Part shown: one piece after another, positions 50,641 to 61,130 of the stretch
Numbering within the stretch: position 1 is the stretch's first letter
Layout of the letters: each line of letters starts with the position of its first letter
Assembly: GCF_037392515.1 (NCBI RefSeq)
Contig: NC_090288.1
Coordinates: 4,519,501 to 4,583,500, forward strand
Source: Haliotis asinina
Taxonomy: Eukaryota; Mollusca; Gastropoda; Lepetellida; Haliotidae
Length of the DNA stretch: 64,000 bases
Direction: 5' to 3'
Translations under genes and position numbers: made by a program
Notes under the pieces: generated by a model
Seen by the model: only the letters and a program-made list of their open reading frames with translations
The model's database searches: none
What the model was told of the DNA's origin: nothing

Positions 50641-51612
50641 TCTGAGCAAAATGGTTATGAGCCGTGACACAAATTAAAACTCGATTCGTGTGGTCAACTC
50701 AAGATATTGATGGTGTTGATGCCTGTAATATTTTCTTTTATCGGTGTTTTCCGTATCCAATGTCGACATTGCTGAAGAGCCTGCAAATGTGTTGACCTGA
50801 GTAAAGCAGGTTAATTAGATTGTTTGTTTGTGCGTTGTTTAGCGGCCGTCTGTAAATAATCGTGTCTGGACCAGAGATCAGCATCATGAGAGTATATCGA
50901 TCTGTATATCGACATGTGTCAATCAAGTCAATGAGCATGACCACCTGATCCCGTTAGACGCCTGTTAACTCTAGCATGTGTTACTGAAGACCAACTCTAA
51001 TCCGGATCTCAAGGATTTAACCTGAATTGACCAACATTAGCAAATGCTTACAGATTTACGTTTTACCCATGCTTCTGCTTACCTATATTGTTTCATATCC
51101 ACTGAGCCTGAGTGGTGCTGTACTCTATCAGTTTAGGGGACCCCTTGATGCCTAACAGTTTTAAATTTATTGATTCAGTAGTGAATGCTATGGTTTCAAT
51201 GAATATTATGAATTTATTATTAAGAGTATGTCTATTCTGAAATGCGGGAAATGGGGAAATAACAATTAATAATCTATTTACAGAGTGTTGATCTAAACAA
51301 TGCAACTTTGGCAATAATTTCCTTTTTAAGTCCATATCTGAAATGTCAGGGATAACCTGTTAGAGTCTCCCTGGAGATAGAAATTACTAGTAATGAAACA
51401 ATTGTTACCTTTGATAGACCATATTTGATATTGTAATGACAGAACCCACGGATTGTTATGCTCATTCGGGGTTCCTGTTAAATATGGTTCCAGAATAATG
51501 TAATGCTATAGATCGTACTTACAGGCGTAATGGATCACTTTATCAGGCTTTGTGACTTGTCTCGTAGCCTGTTATGACTACTCTCAGTTTGACTACCCGT
51601 CCAATATGCAAT
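50641..51612. other. Intergenic sequence with one SINE-like fragment
   Basis: A minus-orientation fragment of the CCCATGCTTGT family at ~50845-51010 (GTGTTACTGAAGACCAACTC, ATCCGGATCTCAAGG). The rest is single-copy with no convincing exon. Confidence 0.55.
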
Positions 51613-51615
51613 CTG

Positions 51616-52324
51616 GACCCGGTTGTATCAGGGCGTAATTATGTAGTCATCAATTAAACACTAATCATTGATAAAATTCTTAATGTTTGATTAGTTAATG
51701 AAGTGTTTAAACACTGTATAGTGTTGTATAAACCCTTATTTAAACACCCGTTAAGTAAGTATACCTCTAATGAAAGTCTCATCATTAAATCATCATCAAC
51801 TTAGGGGAATCCCCTGATTATTATCCATGGTGCATTGCGGGTAAACACTAATCTATCGTCTGCATGATGGCTGTCGTCAGAAAGTTGAGAGGTGTGAAAT
51901 ACAACTTCTAACAGACCTAGTTGAAGATCACGTCGGTGTGTTAAACAGCAAACTGACTAACTCTATTGCTAATAACAAAAGAAGCAGATATGGGACACAA
52001 TAACGACCGAGATCAATAGCCTAGGGGTAAGCAATAGAACGTCCAAAGAAATCAACACTAAATGGGACAATATGTTTCAAAATTTAAAAAAGAGTTTTGG
52101 GATACGTAATTGATGAAACGTTATGTTGTATGCCATGTTGATACGGCTAATGACGAGTTAATGATACCCCCATATTTAAACCTTCATCAGCTTAATGATG
52201 GATTAACGAAGGGATTAATTTATTAAGGGTTTCATGCAACTGAAGATAACCAATGACTAATTGACTTACTACTCATAGTAGAATTAACGATTAAAGCTTT
52301 ACTACAGTTTGATACAACGGGGTC
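51616..52324 (+). mobile_element. PIF/Harbinger-type DNA transposon, short, non-autonomous
   Basis: The 15-bp terminal inverted repeats GACCCGGTTGTATCA (51616-51630) and TGATACAACGGGGTC (52310-52324) differ at one base. Both ends are flanked by CTG (51613-51615 and 52325-52327), which fits the 3-bp CWG/TWA target duplication known for this superfamily. At 709 bp there is no room for a transposase; the only coding trace is a decayed Myb/SANT-like frame, the second protein autonomous members usually carry. An internal deletion derivative is the simplest explanation. Confidence 0.75.
51864..52113 (+). pseudogene. Decayed Myb/SANT-like DNA-binding domain of the Harbinger element
   Basis: In three successive frames the translation gives MMAVVRKLRG, EIQLLTDLVEDHVGVLNSKL, then KKQIWDTITTEINSLGV and TKWDNMFQNLKKSFG. 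The spacing of Leu-Val-Glu, a WDTIT-like Trp and a final KWDNMF fits the Myb/SANT-like domain found in Harbinger accessory proteins and in NAIF1-like host proteins. At least two frameshifts (near 51898 and 51985) break the frame, and it ends at TGA 52111-52113. Its place inside the inverted repeats supports transposon origin over a host retrocopy. Confidence 0.65.
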
Positions 52325-52377
52325 CTGTTCCAGACCGAGTGGTGTTAATTACTTTAAGGAGATTTTGTTTTGTGGAT

Positions 52378-52427
52378 CTTTATTGTTTTTGTTTTGTTGT
52401 TGTTTTTCTGGGGTTTTTTTGTTTGTT

Positions 52428-52491
<64 letters not shown>

Positions 52492-52640
52492 TGTGTGTGT
52501 ATGTGTGTGTGTGTGTGTTTCAGTTTGTTTGTTGTTGCTTTTCTTTTGTTTTTGGTGTTTGGTTGGGTTTTTTTGTTGTTGTTTTTTGTTGTTTTTGGGA
52601 GGTTTTGGAGTTTTTTTGGTTTTTTTGTTTGTTTGTTGGG
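52378..52640. repeat. T/G-rich low-complexity tract with (GT)n core
   Basis: A GT run at ~52433-52518 with three interruptions, flanked by GTTTGTTT and TTTTTTGG runs. All open frames here are low-complexity products and are not genes. Confidence 0.95.
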
Positions 52641-53048
52641 GGGTTTTATAATACATAATGGAGGTCTCCAGACACGCTTCCTGGCTGTCCCAATATACCG
52701 TCGTTCGCTTTTAGCAACATTAAGCACTATAGATGAATTTGATACTTACAGCGGGATAATTGGTTACGGATTTATCACGGAATCCAAAGGAAATGTCTTT
52801 GCCAAACAAGATTTTTTTTTAAATCTAAATTAAATCACACTCACATACCGAATGGTGTCGCAGTTCTCCATGCAGACTTCCCTCATATGCATAATTTGTT
52901 TGGTTTTACGCTGCTTGTAGCCAAAATCCAGCAATACCACAGCGGGGAACACAGGTTTTACGAGCGAACGCTTTAACCACCATGCTACCCCACCTACCCC
53001 TTTGGAGAGAAAACTATCAAAGACCTAAGCGTTTGAATATGAACACAC

Positions 53049-53090
<42 letters not shown>

Positions 53091-53786
53091 CTCATGGCAT
53101 ACTTGAGAAGCGACGTCACTGGGACAGCTTAATGTTTCTTAAAGAGTCGTCCCAAAGTAGGTTATATTTGTTTAAGAGATCGGGTGACTGGCCTTCTTCG
53201 TCATGTGTCATGAGGAGACGTGAACTCACATGTGTCTCCCCGTCTTAAAGTGTGGCCACTGTGAGCTGGCTACCAATAGAAGACGAAGAGAAAAAGTACA
53301 CACGTTAAACCTTCGTCCATGATATGACTGATTAGACAGATTTCTGTGTGATCAATATTCACATGCACTCTGTCTCCAAATGAATCCGTGATAATGCAGG
53401 ACCTTTGCAAACATGTATGACTTATTTAGTCTGGGTTGAAGGTTTCAAACCAGACAAGTTTCTATCGTGTGTGAAAATGCAACCACTCGGACTATGGCGT
53501 ATCAGAATCACTTGCAATAAACGTTACTTTTATCATCTCAGCATATTCGGATGTTAAACTGATAATCATACTTTCTTCGTTTTGCTCTAGTTACAAACTC
53601 TGACCTGATTTAAAGTCAAATGTTCCCAAACAGCTTCAACGTTTACTCATCGTTTACTTTCGACCACTTGTTTGTTTGCAAACTTGGTTGTTTGTAGGTA
53701 TCTCTAATTGTACGGTCATCTTTGTGTCATCTTTCAAATACAGATCTGCGTGCCTGCTTCTTAAGAGGTGTGTACAATACTAATGA

Positions 53787-53920
53787 ATGAGTATGCCTTT
53801 ACGCCGCTTTTGGCGTTTTTCCAGCAGTATCAGGGCGGGGAACACCGGAAATGTGGAGAATCGAACTCGGCTCTTTGTGACGAACGAACATTTTAACCAC
53901 TAGGCTACCCCACCTTCGTA
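53787..53920 (-). mobile_element. tRNA-like SINE, minus orientation
   Basis: On plus: CCTTTACGCCGCTTTTGGCG, CAGGGCGGGGAACACCGG, ATTTTAACCACTAGGCTACC. Head and body are present. A related head-only copy lies at 52891-52999. Confidence 0.65.
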
Positions 53921-54956
53921 CAATGACAGGTCCCAAAGCGGAGTCCATCCACATTTTTCATATGCTTCTCATTTGCAACGTCAGCCAGCACGAGTATGCA
54001 CGGCTACGCAAAATAATATAAAATAATCTTAATAATAAATTAATCACTAATCCTATGACTTATTATTTAAAAATACTTGGTACCAGTGTTTGAATTAAGT
54101 TCAGTTCTGACGTAGTTCCTGTCCCATTGCTTCGGAAATGGATTTTATTAAACCTAGTTGAAGCAAGACGATTGCGTATTTTATAAATATTCGATGGTAG
54201 TAGTATTTGCCAACCGCACCAGTGGATACGATCCACAGCAGGAGAGAAAAGTGAGATATCGAAACGTATTATTTTGCGTCCAGTGAAATTTTAAGGGTTG
54301 GGCGGAAGACGAGAAACTCACAAAAAAGTACCTACACCCTAACAAGGACATGAATCTCATTAAATCAACACGGACGTCAGAATGGGAACAAAATGGCAGT
54401 CCTAATTCTGCCTGTAGCTCCCTGAGTCTCTAAATACCGAGAATCCCGGGTTTATCAAACACCACCTGTTATATTCTTACCTGTAGCTCGAACTGTCGCC
54501 AAGAAAAGGACTGTTAACCGGTGACCTGTCGCTTATCAACCGCTAGATATTCGGAGCAGGGTGTAAGTTCGCTGGCGTCCTAGTTTTCATGTCTGGTCAA
54601 CACAAACCCGCCTCAGATGTTGAGAAAATATTCGAAAGTGTTTTTTTTAATAATCCGCCACGGATTTAGTTTCTTAATCTGTTTGAAATTCCACGTTTAC
54701 TGAAAATGAACAATTCTTTGAATGTTAATGAGGCGTTGTTATTGATGTCAGTTATTGCACGTACTACATCAAAGCATGCAGCATAACGTGACAGTTCAAA
54801 TCGGCAGGCGAGTGTACTCTCCTGAATGCATACTTATCATTGATATCCCAGCTTGCATCAGTTGTAAATTCAACAGATTTATACAATCTGTATTTTCTAT
54901 ATCTGTACGTTTATGTACCAAGAAAAACAAACAAAAAGGCCACATGTGTGCCTCTG

Positions 54957-55127
54957 TTGGGGAGGGTGGTCTTGTGGTTAAAGCATTGGCAAGTCACTTG
55001 GCATTCTTAGGTTCCATTCCCCATGACAGTATGGGGCAAGAATGTGAAGTCCATATGTGGTGTCCCCAACCGTGATGTTGCTGAAATCACGCATAAACGC
55101 GTTAAACCATGCCCATTCACTCACCCT
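54957..55127 (+). mobile_element. tRNA-like SINE, plus orientation
   Basis: GGAGGGTGGTCTTGTGGTTA, GGTTCCATTCCCCATGACAG, CCGTGATGTTGCTGAAATCA and a short TCACTCACC tail. Confidence 0.6.
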
Positions 55128-55806
55128 GTCCTTCCTGTAAACAGCTCAAAGACAGCTATATTCTGTTTCTATTAGGTGCTCTCGTGTTCCCCCTAAACTG
55201 TATAAATGCACTCGACATATGTTTGAAATATCAGCTGTTTTATGTTTGAAGTATCTGGGTACATCATATATCCACAATGTGTGTTCATGAGTTGCTGTAA
55301 CGCTGTTACCGTGCAGTTTGACAATCCAGCTGTTGTCACAAACCCATCTAGTATATGGGTCAGTGTATTTAATGACAATACATATTATGTATGTGATCTA
55401 AAGGTCAAGGCTGTTAGCTCTATATCACCAGATAGCCTGGGTATCGTCGGCCGATAGAAGTATGCGCGGGCAGTATGGCGTTATATAATTAACGCGTCAT
55501 TTATTTTTGCTGTGTTCGTATCTGAGATGATGGTGCATGTGAACACCCTCTCTGATTTCTGAGACTCTATCGTCCGAAGTGCTCAGTATCCGTTTGGGCC
55601 AATTAAATCACCATCGAGGCTGCAAAATGTGTGAACCATCATAGTGTGTCATTGTATTCCTCAAGCGAGGTGTATCAAGCCCACAGAATAAATCACTTTG
55701 ATAATATCGATCACTCGAAGTGACCAGTGACCGAAAGAATATTCAAACAAAAATATAGCCTTCTTCCATCATTACTGCAACTCCCATATTGGTTTTAAAT
55801 TTATCA

Positions 55807-56050
55807 ACCCTCGAAGATCCGGGTTAGAATTGATCTTCAGTAACCCATGTCGAAAGATGCGATTAACGGGGTCGGGTGTTCAGGCTTGCTGACTTGGTTG
55901 ATTCATGTCGTATCCCATTTGCGTAGATCCATGTTCATGCTGTTGATCACCTGATTGTCTGGTCCAGAGTCGATTATTTAGTTGTATATATGTATGTAGT
56001 TGGAATATGGGTGGGCGCGGCCTAAAATTAAATCCACTCACTCACTCAAT
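55807..56050 (+). mobile_element. SINE-like element (CCCATGCTTGT family), near full length
   Basis: The best-preserved copy in the window: GAAGATCCGGGTTAGAATTG, CTTCAGTAACCCATGTCG, GCTGACTTGGTTGATTCATG, GCTGTTGATCACCTGATTGT, GTCCAGAGTCGATTATTTAG and an ACTC tail. Length ~244 bp. The whole reads in one direction, so it can serve as the local reference for the other fragments. Confidence 0.75.
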
Positions 56051-56919
56051 CGATCTTAGATACCCTCTGCATCGTTTCTCACTTCACTCCTTTTCAAGGG
56101 TTCCTGCTGATCTGCAAGACGATTTCTGGTCAAGTTCTTGACTGTGAATGCCGAATTATATTAGCTCCATACTGTTTACATTTGCTATTGTTATTGCAAA
56201 ACGACCGATGGTCAAGTTCTAGACAGAGAATATTGAATTATGTTCACTGCAAGCAACCAGCGGTTTAGCATAACTTACTGCACAGAGCGCAAACAATTCA
56301 GATCATTCTAAGGTCACTTCAACAACTGAATGGCGTAACTGAGACCAGCTGTACTGACGATCACTATTAATTCAAAATTGCTCGGAAAGCTGGAAATCTG
56401 TCGTTTTTCGCGAATCAATTACAAAATACTCTTCGCAATCCGTCATCTGCTACTGATATCAAAACACCGTCTATGCATAGATCCTGCAATATCTTCCGTT
56501 CACGATGAAGCCGTTTGGAATTCTTCGATCCGTCTGAAGGTTCCGAAATGTCCCTTAATTGATTTCGAATCCGTGAATGCTGAGTGAATCAATACCAACG
56601 CAGATTCCGGGGACCATGTGTCGTTAGCTCCCCTGCCCCGACTTAATATAGCGGGGATATGTCACCCTTGTCTTGTAAAATGTTTGATCGTTGAATTGAG
56701 GCGTTTAATGATCTAAATACAGAACCGGGCAAAATTAACTCACTCAAGTAAGCATCACCTTAGGTAAGACGTTTAGGTATTGGGGGTTAAAAGTTAAATC
56801 AAGTAACTATATGCATTGTTTCCAACTTAGAAAACCTTCGTTATGGAAAGGGCGTTTACTGAACAGTTTCTTGGGGTTTTACAGCGAAGAAAATGCAGTC
56901 CAAATTGGTGCGGTGGTAT

Positions 56920-59900
56920 TTACTTCTTGTTTCCGTGGTGGTGAAGACGCTGGAATAAACATAGGTCATTAGGCTTCAAATCCTTGAGCACGACATAATT
57001 ATTGGGTTCTGAATGGGGAGTAGAAACGGGGAGTTTATGTGGGGATTTACGGTTATACCCAGTCAAACACGGATGTGTCGAAACTGAAGAGACGTGCGAG
57101 TTATTCAAAGTTCAACAAAAATGGTGAAATCCACAAATTGGTGACTCAAGTAAGAATACGCAGGGGCATAACTTTCACTTCGAAACAAGCGTATTTCGCC
57201 ATAACAGACATAACTGTATATGTATCAGGTTTACACGGTATCGCATGCACGTATATAAAGGAATAATGTCCTTACGTGGTGAAGATAAGTTTCGAACTCA
57301 ACCTTGTTCACCGAACCATTTGCTGTAAGTATACAAAAATATATAACTCTACATACATTTAACCTCTTTTTGAGTTATATCATTTTCTATGGTACACGTC
57401 GATGAAAGTATGATATTGTTTTACTCTGCATAACTCCCGGTGGGAATAGAATCGCATAGTCTGTTTAATGAACTTAAAAACACATCAAACAACTTGCTGT
57501 CTGGAAAACATAACCTAAATTCAGTGGAAGTATGGAAAATACCTGTATGACACAGACTTTCGCAATAAGAACCCCATCCATAAAAGATTTTCAGTAATTG
57601 TAACTCAAAAAGGGTTTATCAAAATTGTGTTTAAAGTTATTTTCCACATAGAACTGACCGTCGCCGTCGAATGCGGCAGTTATTGCCTTGATCCCGGCGT
57701 CGTCGAGGGTGATCCAGCGGCGGTGACCGATATCGAAGGCGTGGAAGAGGCTCACGGCGTAGGCATGCATGTCGTGGTTCCGGTTGGTGGAACAGTGGAA
57801 GAACTCAGCCTCCGTCAAACGCTTATCATCTGCAGTGAGGGTAGAAATAAAGTCGGGTTTTCTTCTCCTCTATTTCGGCTAAATATGCCTTCAATCGCCA
57901 ATGGCGTAAAGTAAGACTTAAACCCAACTAGGGTCCATGCAGGTAGCGAAAGTACTGTAAGTCCTCGAGGACCTCATTCTCTTCCCACAGAGGTTACTCC
58001 TGTCATATCTCCCTACGTATGACAGGAGTAACCGCTGTGGGAAGAGAATGCGTGCATGGATCTCAGTCTGGTGATCTACCTTCAGCTGTTGGCGACCTGT
58101 AGCCTGTTTTTATATTGTATTGTCTTCGTAAACAAATTATTTTCAGATTTATCGCTGCTTTTAAACACCATCGGATAGTTATTTTGCAGGCTTTAAAATT
58201 GGTTACCGAAGAACTTATATTTATTGTGTATGGAAAACCTTTATCGTCAGCTGAAATATTGCCGAGATGACGTTAAATCTTAACTCACTTACTCACTCAC
58301 TCACTCACTCACTAAAGGTAGGCGTCGAGCGATAACCGAAGGCTTTACGACATAAACTAACACTTCACTTAAACCGCCTCTTTGGATTAATAAGTGCTTG
58401 AAAATTCATGATATGTATCTTCAACTACATACACTCACACGCTCATGCATCTCCTGATATCTCTCCATGGTATCATTTCAACAGTTCGGGGAAGACGGGA
58501 AATCTTTTCACATATGTGGAATTACTACTTAATTCAAAGCCATATTTACTCTAAAATATCAATCAATCAATCAATAACAAATCCTGTGTTTATCCCGTGT
58601 AACATTGTGGCCTGATTAATAATGACGCTTTTGAAACCATGCTGCCAAACATCACAACAGATGCATAAAGGTATACATAGATATAATTATAGGGTCGCAA
58701 CTCGGTTTTATTTCATCAAATTTTTAAAAATAATTGTCCATCCATATTATAACTTTTTGAAAGACTGTTACCAAGTCATAGAAAAATCATTTAATAAAGA
58801 GAATTTACACAGTTAGTGAATAACCTTTTGAAAACATTTTTAAGCCGGAATAGAGTTGAGCCTAGAAGCAGGTAACAGAACAGTGCCTGTCTATACGTAC
58901 CGTTCCTGTCACAGCCGACGAGGTAGGTCATCATCTCGTCGTTGGAGATACTGCCGTCACGATCTTCGTCCTTGAGCAGAAACAGGCGGTCTGTTGCCGA
59001 CTCGATGGAAGCATAACTATCAAAGAAAATGGCTGTAAAATATCCGCTCTTTTGAGAATGGTAATCTTCCTAATAATTTCCAGATACATTTAAAGATTTT
59101 TTTATATTCTTTCACACAAAGAAATGAAAACATTGATAATAAAATAATTATACTGTAACAGACATTAAGAACTATTACAGTTTGGCGTTTTACCTTTTCT
59201 AAATTTCTTGTGATGACTACAGTATGTTTATGACAGATGGATAATATTGTAGACCATGTGGTCATATAGGGTTCATAATGACAATTCTTTGTTGTTTTTT
59301 AAAAGGGAAGTTAGCGGACATTTGGAACAACAAGCGATGTATACTACGTATCATAAACTGAAACTTCAGTCAACTAATGTATGTATAGCCACTTACTTCA
59401 GTCAACTAATGTATGTATAGCCACTTACTTCAGTCAACTAATGTATATATAGCCACTTACTTCAGTCAACTAATGTATATATAGCCACTTACTTCAGTCA
59501 ACTAATGTATATATAGCCACTTACTTCAGTCAACTAATGTATATATAGCCACTTACTTCAGTCAACTAATGTATACATATATAGCCACTTACTTCAGTCA
59601 ACTAATGTATATATAGCCACTTACTTCAGTCAACTAATGTATACATATATAGCCACTTACTTCAGTCAACTAATGTATATATAGCCACTTACTTCAGTCA
59701 ACTAATGTATACATATATAGCCACTTACTTCAGTCAACTAATGTATATATAGCCACTTACTTCAGTCAACTAATGTATATATAGCCACTTACTTCAGTCA
59801 ACTAATGTATATATAGCCACTTACTTCAGTCAACTAATGTATATATAGCCACTTACTTCAGTCAACTGTTCTAAACTAGATTTGGCAAAACATTCAAAAT

Positions 59901-60315
59901 TCTTTCAAGGCGCTGTTTACACATGAACTGATGCACCGTAAAACAAATTCGTAAAGGTGAAAGTTTATTGTCATGAATTCATTAAATGATGAGACTCCGT
60001 GAAAAGTGGCGAATTCTTAACAAAACTTTTCACCAAAACGCAGCTGTTCACATGCACAGTATTTGGAAATGCTTTTCAGCAAAGTTGATACATGGTCCTG
60101 CTGCAATTCATGTGGTTTGCAGTTCGTTCCACCAAGTTAGTGGCGAAATTCATCTTTTATGTAAACATATATATCTACATAGCATATAGTGCCTGCTTTG
60201 AGCGAGTCCAATTATTTTATAGGTAGTAAATTATTATGTTATTGATGTAGTCACAACCCAGTGAACTTACTCACCAGATGGCGACACCAAAAAGAAGGAA
60301 ACTCAAGGTCAACAT
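56920..60315 (-). CDS. Small secreted EF-hand calcium-binding protein
   Basis: Exons 60315-60275, 59016-58901, 57829-57659 and 57008-56920 join in frame to 138 aa. Residues 1-16 (MLTLSFLLFGVAICYA) form a signal peptide. Loop 1, DEDRDGSISNDE (30-41), is a canonical 12-residue EF-hand loop. Loop 2, DRNDDKRLTEAE (50-61), keeps the D/N/D/E ligands with Lys at the usual Gly position. Loop 3, DIGHRRWITLDD (85-96), is degenerate and a fourth stops at FDGD. The C-terminus is Lys/His rich (LHHHGNKK). An upstream non-coding exon probably ends at 60927 (GTGAGT donor) and joins the acceptor at 60326. The exon-2 acceptor at TTTGATAG was chosen because the nearer ACAG breaks the frame. I infer extracellular calcium binding. 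A mantle/shell-matrix role is possible but not shown. An unseen exon between 57659 and 57008 cannot be excluded. Confidence 0.75.
57975..58050. mobile_element. 76-bp palindromic element
   Basis: The arms 57975-58006 and 58019-58050 are 32-bp reverse complements with one mismatch, around a 12-bp loop. The arm reads ATGACAGGAGTAACCGCTGT then GGGAAGAGAATG. It lies in intron 2 of the EF-hand gene region, between exons at 57829 and 58901, and is related to 36571-36632. Confidence 0.75.
59365..59867. repeat. 32-bp minisatellite, 15 copies, in intron 1 of the EF-hand gene
   Basis: The unit starts TTCAGTCAACTAATGTATAT and ends ATAGCCACTTAC. Twelve units are 32 bp; three (starting 59557, 59625 and 59693) are 36 bp because they read GTATACATATATAG. 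Long and short units alternate, so a 68-bp dimer repeats three times. Confidence 0.97.
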
Positions 60316-60926
60316 GGCGACAGGTCCTAAAACAACCAAATTAAACCAGCATACATTTACAATCAGGCTTAATTACAACGTATTTCTATATGGGAACATT
60401 CCAGTCCAAACCTGACTTTCCACCCCTCATCCTAATTGTTTCATATAAATAAGCACCTGAACATCCATATCACTGTAGACATAGTTTAATACGGAGGCAC
60501 AGGCTAACGTGGGAAAATTACTAATTCACAGAACCTAGATCTACTTTACTCTTTTTATGGATACATGTCACATTGGTTCAAACGTGCGACAGCTGTTTCA
60601 GATCAAATCCGTTTTCCAACTAATCTAATGGGCAAGCTAAAGATTTGTGATTCATAGTTCATTCGTAAGAGCCCGTTTTCTCTGGTACTAATTATCACTT
60701 GTGCTTGTTTAAATGGAAGCGGGTTCAATGCACCCGGCTTCACCATGTGTCCGATAACGTGGCAATAGCAGCAACGTGTCAAAACAAAAAAGAAAATTGT
60801 TGCATAGTACCAACAAATTGGTTAGCTTGTTGTGACGGATGTGTATGGTGCATGGCCAAATATCAATACTATTTTCCCGTCGTCAAAATTCTTTGTGTTG
60901 CTGATGTTGAGTGTTCTCAAACTCAC

Positions 60927-61000
60927 CTATGCCTAGGTGCCGACAAGCAGGAAAAAGTGAAGAATGAAGAGTCGAGTCTTATCTCTGTGCTCAGAACTTT
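60927..61000 (-). promoter_or_regulatory. Probable 5' non-coding exon of the EF-hand gene
   Basis: On the minus strand a strong GTGAGT donor follows CACCTAGGCATAG at 60927. Its upstream edge is not visible. A frame of 110 codons on plus (60699-61031) overlaps and is judged accidental. Confidence 0.3.
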
Positions 61001-61130
61001 CACGATAAAAATGAACTCGTCACGGGTGTAACGCGAGTGTTTTCTTATCTAAAGACGTTGACACAGCACTTGATTCTTTGTGAAATGTGCCACATTTGAG
61101 TTGTCCATATTTGCGTACATTTGCCTCGAC

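Larger units (their letters stand above)
52656..56919. other. SINE-rich intergenic region
   Basis: No convincing gene. Contents seen: tRNA-like SINE copies at 52891-52999, 53787-53920 and 54957-55127, a (GA)n tract at 53053-53088, and a near-complete CCCATGCTTGT-family element at 55807-56050. The remainder is unrecognised. Confidence 0.55.

Noticed and set aside
52309-52833. Long frames over the GT-rich tract (up to 174 residues)
   Set aside because: Low-complexity Cys-Val or Thr-His repeats from a microsatellite; not coding.
60699-61031. 110-residue Cys-containing plus frame
   Set aside because: No Met at a convincing place, no family resemblance, and it overlaps the likely 5' exon of the minus-strand EF-hand gene.
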